DNA of 12,929 bases from Paracoccaceae bacterium. GTDB taxonomy: Bacteria > Pseudomonadota > Alphaproteobacteria > Rhodobacterales > Rhodobacteraceae. The notes below the pieces were generated by a model. It saw nothing but the letters and a program-made list of their open reading frames with translations. It searched no databases and had not been told where the DNA came from. Where the stretch lies: assembly GCA_009920815.1 (NCBI GenBank), contig RFZH01000050.1:1-12929 (forward strand), read 5' to 3'. Position 1 is the stretch's first letter. Each line of letters begins with the position of its first letter. The position numbers and the translations under genes are program-made. Shown in pieces: positions 7,386 to 12,929 of this stretch.

Positions 7386-8724
7386 ATATTTCGGGACCGA
7401 TGGTGTGCGTGGCTTGGCAAATGCCTATCCAATGACGGCTGAGATGGCGTTAAAAATCGGTGCCGCAGCTGGACGATATTTTCGTCGCGATGGATCCCAA
7501 GCGCATCGTGTCGTGATTGGCAAAGACACGCGGCTTTCGGGTTATATGTTCGAAAATGCTTTGACAGCGGGTCTGACATCGACCGGTATGAACGTTCTTT
7601 TGCTGGGGCCTGTTCCGACGCCGGCAGTTGGTCTGTTGACGCCCTCAATGCGGGCTGATTTTGGGATCATGATTTCGGCCAGCCATAATCCACATCACGA
7701 CAATGGCATCAAATTCTTTGGTCCAGATGGCTATAAACTTTCTGATGAAGCAGAGTTAGAGATTGAAAAGTTGATTGATGAGGGCGTTGAATTAGCGATG
7801 CCCGAAAATATCGGGCGGGCCAAACGTGTTGATGACGGGCGATATCGCTATCTCGAACGGGTTAAATCGTCCTTTCCATCCGGTATGAATTTAAATGGTA
7901 TTAAAGTTGTCATAGATTGTGCAAACGGCGCAGGGTATCGCGCCGCCCCCGAAGTGTTATGGGAACTTGGTGCAGATGTGATCCCTGTCGGCACTGCACC
8001 GAATGGCAAAAATATCAACGAAGGGTGCGGATCGACCAAACCGCAAACAGCGGCGGAAATGGTTGTCGCGCATGGTGCCGATGTTGCGATATGTCTGGAT
8101 GGTGATGCCGACCGCGTGGTCATCGTCGACGAAGCCGGTACTGTGGCGGACGGCGATCAAATTATGGGTCTGATGGCATCGCGCTGGGCGAGCGAAGGCC
8201 GATTGTCAGGAAACGCTTTGGTCGCGACCGTCATGTCAAACCTTGGCCTTGAACGGTTTTTATCGGCGCAAGGCATCGGTTTGGAACGCACGGCCGTTGG
8301 GGATCGCTATGTCGTCGAACGTATGCGCGTGGGTGGTTTTAACCTTGGTGGCGAACAATCTGGCCATATTGTAATGACCGATTATTCGACGACGGGCGAT
8401 GGTTTGATGGCTGGTCTACAATTTTTGGCTGAAATGGTGCGCACTGGCAAAAAGGCGTCTGAATTGGCGGCCGTGTTTGATCCTGTTCCACAATTGTTAA
8501 AGAATGTCCGTTTTCAGGCAGGACAAACCCCCTTGGATATGGATGCGGTTAAAGCGACAATCGCTGATGCGGAAACGCGATTGCAGTCAAGCGGGCGTCT
8601 TTTGATCCGAAAATCTGGGACCGAGCCATTGATCCGTGTCATGGCCGAGTGTGAAGATGATGTATTGCTTAACACCGTTGTAAATGACGTGGTCGATGTG
8701 ATCCAAAAGGCAACCGCGGCCTAG
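7375..8724 (+). CDS. glmM: Phosphoglucosamine mutase
   Basis: GlmM converts glucosamine-6-phosphate to glucosamine-1-phosphate for UDP-GlcNAc, feeding peptidoglycan and LPS synthesis in the cytoplasm. The 449-residue length is normal. Alpha-D-phosphohexomutase landmarks in order: GRKYFGTDGVRG (2-13), the phosphoserine loop ISASHNP with S103, the metal loop DGDADR (242-247), the sugar loop GGEQSGH (325-331), and the phosphate-binding loop RKSGTEP (412-418). The start at 7375 is fixed by AGGAG (7364-7368) six bases upstream and by the conserved N-terminus; the open frame further upstream lies inside folP. A folP-glmM neighbourhood is also known in Escherichia coli. Confidence 0.97.
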   Translation: MGRKYFGTDGVRGLANAYPMTAEMALKIGAAAGRYFRRDGSQAHRVVIGKDTRLSGYMFENALTAGLTSTGMNVLLLGPVPTPAVGLLTPSMRADFGIMISASHNPHHDNGIKFFGPDGYKLSDEAELEIEKLIDEGVELAMPENIGRAKRVDDGRYRYLERVKSSFPSGMNLNGIKVVIDCANGAGYRAAPEVLWELGADVIPVGTAPNGKNINEGCGSTKPQTAAEMVVAHGADVAICLDGDADRVVIVDEAGTVADGDQIMGLMASRWASEGRLSGNALVATVMSNLGLERFLSAQGIGLERTAVGDRYVVERMRVGGFNLGGEQSGHIVMTDYSTTGDGLMAGLQFLAEMVRTGKKASELAAVFDPVPQLLKNVRFQAGQTPLDMDAVKATIADAETRLQSSGRLLIRKSGTEPLIRVMAECEDDVLLNTVVNDVVDVIQKATAA

Positions 8725-8738
8725 ATTAGGCGCGGTTT
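8712..8738. terminator. Hairpin spanning both stop codons of glmM and eamA
   Basis: AACCGCGGCCTA (8712-8723) pairs with TAGGCGCGGTT (8727-8737) through 11 base pairs with one bulged G and a tiny loop. The hairpin contains the glmM stop (8722-8724) and the opposing EamA stop (8726-8728). It is followed by TTT on the plus strand and by GCCTTTT on the minus strand, so it probably serves as a shared bidirectional terminator for the convergent genes. Confidence 0.55.
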
Positions 8739-9625
8739 ACCAAGACGCGGATTGGATTTTTGCCTTGGCTGATGACCAATCCGCACAGGATGATCGCTAA
8801 CGCTGCAAAGAACCGCCAGGGTAATGTTTCACCCAAGATCAAGGTGCCGAACAAGACCGACCACAGGGGAACTTGATAATTGACATTGGTCATAAAGACG
8901 GATCCCGCCGTTCGAACGACCGAAACCCTTAAATAGGCTGCAAAGGCCGTTGGTACAAACCCCAAGAACAAAATCGCTAGGCTGCTATTGAAATCGCTGA
9001 TTTCGGGAACACCCTCAATCCAGAGCATGGCAGGTATGATCCATATTGCCCCAAATACGAGGGTAAACGCGGCCAATGTAATTGAATCAATTGGGGGACA
9101 CCTGCGCGTCATAACTGATGAAATTGCATAGCACATCGTCGCGCCCAAACAGGCCAATTGCCCCAATGCGTGATGTCCTTGCCCAATTTCCAAGGCACTT
9201 GGACCGATTAACAGCACTGCGCCCAAAAACCCCAAGCTGACGCCATAAAATTTGTGCAGCGACATTTTTTCATCAGAAAAGAAATGCGCAAGGGGCAGGA
9301 TCAGCAATGGCAAAACGGCCATTGAAATACCGGCGAATGCAGAGGGCACATATTGCTGGCCCCATGCCAGAAGGGCGAATGGAATTGCCGTATTTAGCGG
9401 ACCAATCAGTGCAGTCGCAAGCAAAGCATCACGTGTGGGCAACGGGCGCCGCAACACGATCATCAAGCTAAGCAGCGCAATCGCGCCAAGTGTGGTTCGC
9501 GCGCAGGCGACCGTGAACGGACCATATCCCCGCAAAGCAAGGGAAACGACCATAAATGTTCCACCCCAAATTAATCCAAGGGATAAAATGGCAATCCAAT
9601 TGGCACGCGTTGGTTTTGGGGGCAC
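8726..9625 (-). CDS. EamA/DMT-family inner-membrane transporter
   Basis: A 299-residue polytopic membrane protein of the drug/metabolite transporter superfamily (EamA, RhaT-like), typically an exporter of small metabolites; the substrate cannot be told from sequence. Two tandem EamA repeats of about five helices each are visible. The first starts IAILSLGLIWGGTFMVVSLA and has the characteristic helix-rich PLNTAIPFALLAWGQQY segment. The second starts near GQLACLGATMCYAISSVMTR and ends with NYQVPLWSVLFGTLILGE and a final hydrophobic helix, ISQGKN lying just after it. The GTG start has AGGA (minus-strand copy of 9635-9638) nine bases upstream. The gene converges on glmM with one base between stop codons. 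Its ribosome binding site lies inside a hairpin listed separately. It lies downstream of the hemerythrin-like gene in the same direction, 73 bp away. Confidence 0.88.
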   Translation of the reverse strand: MPPKPTRANWIAILSLGLIWGGTFMVVSLALRGYGPFTVACARTTLGAIALLSLMIVLRRPLPTRDALLATALIGPLNTAIPFALLAWGQQYVPSAFAGISMAVLPLLILPLAHFFSDEKMSLHKFYGVSLGFLGAVLLIGPSALEIGQGHHALGQLACLGATMCYAISSVMTRRCPPIDSITLAAFTLVFGAIWIIPAMLWIEGVPEISDFNSSLAILFLGFVPTAFAAYLRVSVVRTAGSVFMTNVNYQVPLWSVLFGTLILGETLPWRFFAALAIILCGLVISQGKNPIRVLVNRA

Positions 9626-9632
9626 GGCTTGA

Positions 9633-9676
9633 TTTCCTGATAAAGTGAACTTCTGAGTTCATTCTCTATCAGGAAA
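9633..9676 (-). promoter_or_regulatory. Nested inverted repeat covering the eamA ribosome binding site
   Basis: Outer arms TTTCCTGATA (9633-9642) and TATCAGGAAA (9667-9676) are perfect 10-bp complements. Inside them TGAACT (9646-9651) and AGTTCA (9656-9661) form a second 6-bp stem with loop TCTG. In eamA mRNA the 3' arm carries the AGGA Shine-Dalgarno, so folding would hide it. It may also act as an operator or as a terminator of the upstream hemerythrin-like gene, though no T-tract follows. Confidence 0.55.
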
Positions 9677-9698
9677 CGCCGCAAAGAAAAGGGGGGCG

Positions 9699-10127
9699 TT
9701 AGCCGCGCATCTTATGGTGCAATAGAATTGGCACGATTAGATCCTCTTCATCCGTGAGGTGACGGTTTAAAAACACCGATAGCTTGGCAAACTCCTCACG
9801 CAGCGGGCCAATGTCGTTTTTGATTTGCGATGGATCAAGATCGAAAAGTTTTATGACCCGATTTGACCTTTGGGTGATATCATCCAAGAGATTATCCAAT
9901 TCTAAATGATCACTCTCCAAAAGCTCTTGACCCGCTTGAAATCGTCGATCTGCGCGTGACAATTCAGGAAAATAGGACCTGTCTTCCCATGTATGGTGTC
10001 CGTGTAAATTTCGGATCAGCATATCGCCGTATTGCCCAAGACCCGTCACATAGCCCGCGCCGTCTATTTGATTGTCCATAAAACGCTGGGTTTTCGATAA
10101 CAAGATTTCGCCAAGCTGGCGAAACAT
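9699..10127 (-). CDS. Hemerythrin (HHE)-domain protein, apparently N-terminally shortened
   Basis: A 142-residue helical protein with a hemerythrin-like four-helix bundle that would bind a diiron centre; such proteins sense or store oxygen, NO or iron, and which applies here is unknown. Likely ligands are H44/H45 with E48-D49 in LHGHHTWEDRSYFPEL, H74 and D78 in ESDHLELDNLLD, and H123 with E127/E128 in NRHLTDEEDLIVP. Relatives I recall from Rhodobacterales carry a longer N-terminus ending in a W-x3-H-x-MFR first helix. Here that helix (NWLGAHQMFR) straddles the only ATG, so its His lies upstream of the start, and a TAA at 10164-10166 blocks the frame. With that TAA ignored, the frame extends to an ATG at 10220. 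AGGT nine bases upstream of the 10127 ATG could still drive translation. It may be functional but short, a pseudogene, or a sequence error. Confidence 0.72.
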   Translation of the reverse strand: MFRQLGEILLSKTQRFMDNQIDGAGYVTGLGQYGDMLIRNLHGHHTWEDRSYFPELSRADRRFQAGQELLESDHLELDNLLDDITQRSNRVIKLFDLDPSQIKNDIGPLREEFAKLSVFLNRHLTDEEDLIVPILLHHKMRG

Positions 10128-10210
10128 TTGATGCGCACCTAGCCAGTTCTGAATAGAGCGGGCTTAGCATTGAAAAGATATCGGCAGAAAGGCAAGATTT
10201 TCAACATTTG

Positions 10211-10235
10211 GTTTGCGCATAGCCGATATGCAAAC
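10211..10235. promoter_or_regulatory. Inverted repeat upstream of the hemerythrin-like gene
   Basis: GTTTGC (10211-10216) and GCAAAC (10230-10235) are perfect inverted arms 13 bp apart, 84 bp before the 10127 start. This may be an operator. It overlaps the in-frame ATG at 10220, so it could instead be coding in an intact relative. The remaining 10128-10248 interval shows no clear promoter. Confidence 0.25.
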
Positions 10236-10248
10236 ATACTCAAATCCA

Positions 10249-10278
10249 TTGGCCAAAGGCGTGGGCGCCTTTGGCCAA
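10249..10278 (-). terminator. Hairpin terminator after ecm
   Basis: TTGGCCAAAGGCG (10249-10261) and CGCCTTTGGCCAA (10266-10278) form a perfect 13-bp stem with a 4-nt loop, beginning 21 bp beyond the mutase stop. The minus-strand tail (TGGATTTG) is a poor T-tract, but the stem is very stable. Confidence 0.65.
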
Positions 10279-10299
10279 AGCATTTTGCAAAGATGAATT

Positions 10300-12267
10300 T
10301 TATTGTGCTGCGATAGACTGAGGGTCGGCCAGAGTAACAATATCCATCATGATTGTGTTTAGTTCAAAATCTTTGGGTGTATAGACGCGGGCAACGCCCA
10401 TTTCGATCAGACGTTTTGCATCGTCATCTGGGATGATACCGCCGACAATCAGCGGGACGTGATCCAATGCATTTGCGCGCATTTTTGTAATAACATCTTG
10501 CACCAACGGCAGGTGGCTGCCTGATAAAATAGACAAGCCAATCACATGTGGATTGTTTTCCTTGGCCGCTTCGATCAACTGATCAGGTGTGAGGCGGATA
10601 CCATCGTAATTGATGTCCATACCGCAGTCGCGTGCGCGGAAAGCGATTTGTTCTGCGCCATTTGAATGCCCATCCAATCCCGGTTTGCCGACGAGGAATG
10701 ATAGGCGGCGGCCCAATTTTTTACTCACTGCGTCGACAGCGTCACGGATGTCGTCAAGGCCTTCGGTCTTGTTTGACACGCTTCGCGAAACACCGGTTGG
10801 TCCGCGGTATTCACCAAAGACGGCGCGCATTTCCGCGGCCCATTCGCCTGTGGTGACGCCTGCTTTTGCCGCCGCGATAGACGGCGGCATTACGTTTTCA
10901 CCGTTTTGCGCCGCGGTGCGCAGCGCCAAAAGCGCCGCGTTTACGGCAGCTTGATCGCGGTTTGCCCGCCACTGCGTAAGACGATTTATCTGATCCTGCT
11001 CAACTGCGGGATCGACAACCATGATGCCACCTTCGCCGGCGGTCAGGGGCGATGGTTCGCCATTGGTAAACTTGTTCACACCGACGACAACCGTTTCATT
11101 GCGTTCGATTTTGTTTAATCGATCAGCATTGCTGTCAACCAAACGTGATTTCATGTATTCGATGGATTGGATCGCGCCGCCCATACCCTCTAGATTAGCC
11201 AGTTCATGGCGCGCACCGTTTTTAAGGGCTTCGACCTTGGCATCAACTGCGGGATTGCCATCAAACAGATCGTCAAATTCAAGCAGATCCGTTTCAAAAG
11301 CCATGATTTGTTGCATGCGCATTGACCATTGTTGATCCCATGGACGGGGTAGGCCGAGCGCTTCGTTCCACGCAGGCAGCTGAACGGCGCGCGCGCGCGC
11401 CTTTTTCGAAAGCGTCACAGCCAGCATTTCAATCAAAATGCGATAAACGTTGTTTTCCGGTTGTTGTTCAGTCAAGCCGAGGCTGTTGACCTGAACACCA
11501 TATCGGAAACGGCGATGCTTGGCATCGTCGACGCCATACCGATCGCGCAGAATTTCATCCCACAAGTCAACGAAAGCGCGCATTTTGCACATCTCAGTGA
11601 CAAAACGAATGCCTGCGTTGACAAAGAATGAAATTCGACCGCAAAGCGCGGGGAAATCCGCGGCATCCACGCGCGGCTTTAATTCGTCCAAAACCGCTAC
11701 TGCGGTCGCCAAAGCATAGGCCAATTCTTGTTCTGGCGTCGCGCCTGCTTCTTGTAAGTGATAAGAACACACATTCATCGGGTTCCACTTTGGTACATTG
11801 TGGTAACAATATTCCGCCACATCCCCAATCAATTTTAACGAAGGTTTTGGCGGGCAGATATATGTGCCCCGCGACAGGTATTCCTTGATCAAATCATTCT
11901 GGACCGTGCCCTGCAGGTTGGACACATCGGCGCCTTGTTCTTCGGCGACCGAAATATAAAGGGCCAAAAGCCACGGAGCGGTCGCATTGATCGTCATTGA
12001 TGTGTTCATCTGTTCTAGCGGGATCTGTTCGAACAACGTCCGCATGTCGCCCAAGTGACAAACCGGAACACCAACTTTGCCCACTTCACCGCGGGCCAGT
12101 TCATGATCACTATCGTATCCGGTTTGGGTGGGCAGATCGAATGCCACAGAAAGCCCTGTTTGCCCTTTTGCAAGATTTGACCGGTACAGTTCATTGGATG
12201 CAGACGCGGTCGAGTGGCCAGCATATGTACGAATTAACCACGGTCTATCTTTGGTCGCTTGGGACAT
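10300..12267 (-). CDS. ecm: Ethylmalonyl-CoA mutase (adenosylcobalamin-dependent)
   Basis: A 655-residue single-chain B12-dependent acyl-CoA mutase. It most likely converts (2R)-ethylmalonyl-CoA to methylsuccinyl-CoA in the ethylmalonyl-CoA pathway of acetyl-CoA assimilation. The catalytic TIM barrel (1-~510) has RTYAGHSTASASNELYRSNL, GLSVAFDLPTQTGYDSDH, MNTSMTINATAPWLLALY and the substrate-pocket region QGTVQNDLIKEYLSRGTY. The cobalamin domain (~525-640) has D532-G-H534-S-N-G, with H534 the expected lower ligand of cobalt, then LSILSGSH and VGGIIP. Methylmalonyl-CoA mutase is closely related, but the divergent neighbour ccr makes the ethylmalonyl assignment strong. The start has AGAGG about 7 nt upstream, and a TTGACA/TATTAA promoter precedes it. 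An older name for this type is meaA. Confidence 0.94.
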   Translation of the reverse strand: MSQATKDRPWLIRTYAGHSTASASNELYRSNLAKGQTGLSVAFDLPTQTGYDSDHELARGEVGKVGVPVCHLGDMRTLFEQIPLEQMNTSMTINATAPWLLALYISVAEEQGADVSNLQGTVQNDLIKEYLSRGTYICPPKPSLKLIGDVAEYCYHNVPKWNPMNVCSYHLQEAGATPEQELAYALATAVAVLDELKPRVDAADFPALCGRISFFVNAGIRFVTEMCKMRAFVDLWDEILRDRYGVDDAKHRRFRYGVQVNSLGLTEQQPENNVYRILIEMLAVTLSKKARARAVQLPAWNEALGLPRPWDQQWSMRMQQIMAFETDLLEFDDLFDGNPAVDAKVEALKNGARHELANLEGMGGAIQSIEYMKSRLVDSNADRLNKIERNETVVVGVNKFTNGEPSPLTAGEGGIMVVDPAVEQDQINRLTQWRANRDQAAVNAALLALRTAAQNGENVMPPSIAAAKAGVTTGEWAAEMRAVFGEYRGPTGVSRSVSNKTEGLDDIRDAVDAVSKKLGRRLSFLVGKPGLDGHSNGAEQIAFRARDCGMDINYDGIRLTPDQLIEAAKENNPHVIGLSILSGSHLPLVQDVITKMRANALDHVPLIVGGIIPDDDAKRLIEMGVARVYTPKDFELNTIMMDIVTLADPQSIAAQ

Positions 12268-12304
12268 GTTGAACCTCTTATGGTAATAAAGTTTCCTGAA
12301 AAGA

Positions 12305-12334
12305 TTAATACTTGGAATTTTATAACTTTGTCAA
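12305..12334 (-). promoter_or_regulatory. Sigma70-type promoter of ecm
   Basis: On the minus strand, a perfect TTGACA (12334-12329) is followed after 18 bp by TATTAA (12310-12305). Transcription would begin near 12298, giving a leader of about 30 nt before the ecm ATG. Confidence 0.6.
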
Positions 12335-12358
12335 TTCGCTGCATTGCGGCAGTAATTG
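12332..12358. promoter_or_regulatory. Dyad overlapping the ecm -35 element
   Basis: CAATT (12332-12336) and CTGC (12339-12342) mirror GCAG (12349-12352) and AATTG (12354-12358), with spacers of two bases and one base between the paired blocks. Nine of nine arm bases match. It overlaps the -35 hexamer at its ecm-proximal end and extends upstream, a position that suits a regulator. Confidence 0.45.
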
Positions 12359-12383
12359 TTTGGCGATCTGGTGAATTCACCCG

Positions 12384-12450
12384 TTCTGCAACCTTTTGTA
12401 TTTTTTAACTTAATTATGATTTTTGGGCGCGGATCCACATTTTCTGCAAC
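12384..12450 (+). repeat. Two direct copies of TTCTGCAAC
   Basis: Exact 9-bp copies lie at 12384-12392 and 12442-12450, 58 bp apart. A third, shorter copy (TTCTGCA) is at 12534-12540 inside the ccr-proximal dyad. They may be half-sites for a regulator of the two genes. Confidence 0.4.
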
Positions 12451-12521
12451 TGCTCGGTTATAAAATTACAAAATTATACCTAAAAATGTTGCATTATTGC
12501 GCGGCCAATAATATTCCTTGG

Positions 12522-12540
12522 TGCAGAGAGCGATTCTGCA
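12522..12540. promoter_or_regulatory. Operator-like dyad before ccr
   Basis: TGCAGA (12522-12527) and TCTGCA (12535-12540) are perfect inverted arms 7 bp apart, ending 29 bp before the ccr ATG. If TAATAT at 12509-12514 is the -10, this dyad sits at the transcription start, a typical repressor position. Confidence 0.45.
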
Positions 12541-12569
12541 TCGCGGCAAAATTAATGATGGAGAGGACG

Positions 12570-12929
12570 ATGGCCCTGGACGCAAATATAAACATCGCGC
12601 ATTACGATGCGCCTGAAAAAGATCTTTATGAAATCGGCGAAATGCCGCCCTTGGGTTACGTGCCAAAGCAAATGTACGCCTGGGCTATTCGTCGTGAACG
12701 CCATGGTGAGCCTGACAAGTCTTTTCAAATCGAGGTGGTTGATACCCCAACATTGGATAGCCACGAAGTTTTGGTTTTGGTCATGGCTGCCGGGGTGAAC
12801 TATAACGGGATCTGGGCTGGTCTTGGTATTCCGATTTCACCGTTTGATGGACATGGCGCCGATTACCATATCGCAGGTTCTGACGCATCAGGCATCGTTT
12901 GGGCCGTTGGCGATAAAGTAACGCGTTGG
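12570..12929 (+). CDS. ccr: Crotonyl-CoA carboxylase/reductase, N-terminal part
   Basis: The first 120 codons of Ccr, which reductively carboxylates crotonyl-CoA with NADPH and CO2 to (2S)-ethylmalonyl-CoA, the committed step of the ethylmalonyl-CoA pathway. The visible part is the start of the medium-chain dehydrogenase/reductase fold (GroES-like substrate domain): YDAPEKDLYEIGEMPPLGYV, YAWAIRRERHGEPDKSFQIE, SHEVLVLVMAAGVNYNGIWA and HIAGSDASGIVWAVGDKVTR. It agrees almost residue for residue with the Rhodobacter sphaeroides protein as I recall it. The NADPH-binding domain and catalytic residues lie beyond the window. The ATG at 12570 is chosen for the MALD start and the GGAGAGGA (12560-12567) before it; in-frame ATGs at 12555 and 12558 are less likely because they overlap that site. 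It is divergent from ecm. Confidence 0.96.
   Translation, partial: MALDANINIAHYDAPEKDLYEIGEMPPLGYVPKQMYAWAIRRERHGEPDKSFQIEVVDTPTLDSHEVLVLVMAAGVNYNGIWAGLGIPISPFDGHGADYHIAGSDASGIVWAVGDKVTRW

Larger units (their letters stand above)
12268..12569. promoter_or_regulatory. Divergent ecm/ccr control region
   Basis: This 302-bp gene-free, AT-rich interval holds the promoters of both divergent genes. Besides the ecm promoter, dyads and repeats listed separately, it has a possible ccr -10 TAATAT (12509-12514). The only -35 at good spacing is a weak ATGTTG (12486-12491). The ccr ribosome binding site GGAGAGGA is at 12560-12567. No small ORF with convincing features was seen. Confidence 0.7.

Noticed and set aside
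9964..10170. 68-residue minus-strand frame overlapping the hemerythrin-like gene
   Set aside because: Its translation has no hemerythrin features, and the overlapping frame has clear His/Asp/Glu ligand motifs.
10284..10291. TTTGCAAA near the ecm 3' end as a fatty acyl-CoA regulator site
   Set aside because: It is a single 8-bp palindrome in a 3' untranslated position with no second copy nearby; likely chance.
10300..12267. Methylmalonyl-CoA mutase as the identity of the B12 enzyme
   Set aside because: The protein is related, but the divergent ccr partner and the overall sequence character fit ethylmalonyl-CoA mutase better.
12555..12569. ATGs at 12555 or 12558 as the ccr start
   Set aside because: They overlap the GGAGAGGA ribosome binding site, and the MALD start at 12570 matches the known protein.

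Overview
The window looks like core chromosome from an alphaproteobacterium of the Rhodobacterales (Roseobacter group), with a base composition near 50% GC. The grounds are the gene content, the family-style protein sequences (a GlyS/PEP-utilising-enzyme/cell-wall-hydrolase/folB/folP/glmM series), and a divergent ethylmalonyl-CoA mutase/crotonyl-CoA carboxylase-reductase pair whose Ccr N-terminus is nearly identical to the Rhodobacter sphaeroides protein as I remember it. No tRNA, rRNA, CRISPR array, insertion sequence or prophage gene was seen.

Layout, left to right. Bases 1-261 do not belong to the gene that follows. They are GC-richer, and on the minus strand they read as part of a D/N/G-rich unknown protein. 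They abut the body of glyS (262-2136), which lacks its first ~70 residues; this is most simply an assembly or amplification chimera at a contig edge. A strong hairpin terminator ends glyS. Next on the plus strand come a pyruvate-phosphate-dikinase-like protein with an intact swivelling-His and PEP-binding half but altered ATP-grasp residues (2238-4625), a secreted SleB-type cell wall hydrolase (4724-5350), and a folB-folP-glmM cluster (5409-8724). That cluster makes folate precursors and glucosamine-1-phosphate for peptidoglycan. FolB carries an extra C-terminal domain that resembles a degenerate amino-acid-kinase fold.

On the minus strand follow an EamA-family exporter (8726-9625), convergent with glmM and sharing a hairpin that covers both stop codons, and a small hemerythrin-like protein (9699-10127) whose N-terminus seems lost. 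Then comes ethylmalonyl-CoA mutase (10300-12267), ending at a perfect 13-bp hairpin. A 302-bp divergent control region separates it from ccr, which runs off the right edge.

The ecm/ccr pair encodes two signature steps of the ethylmalonyl-CoA pathway, which assimilates acetyl-CoA without isocitrate lyase. Their shared intergenic region holds a good sigma70-type promoter for ecm, dyad symmetries facing each gene, and repeated TTCTGCA words, suggesting joint control. Overall the window is mostly housekeeping. The points most worth following are the FolB fusion, the altered PPDK paralogue, the hairpin that covers the eamA ribosome binding site, the ecm/ccr operators, and the chimeric left end.
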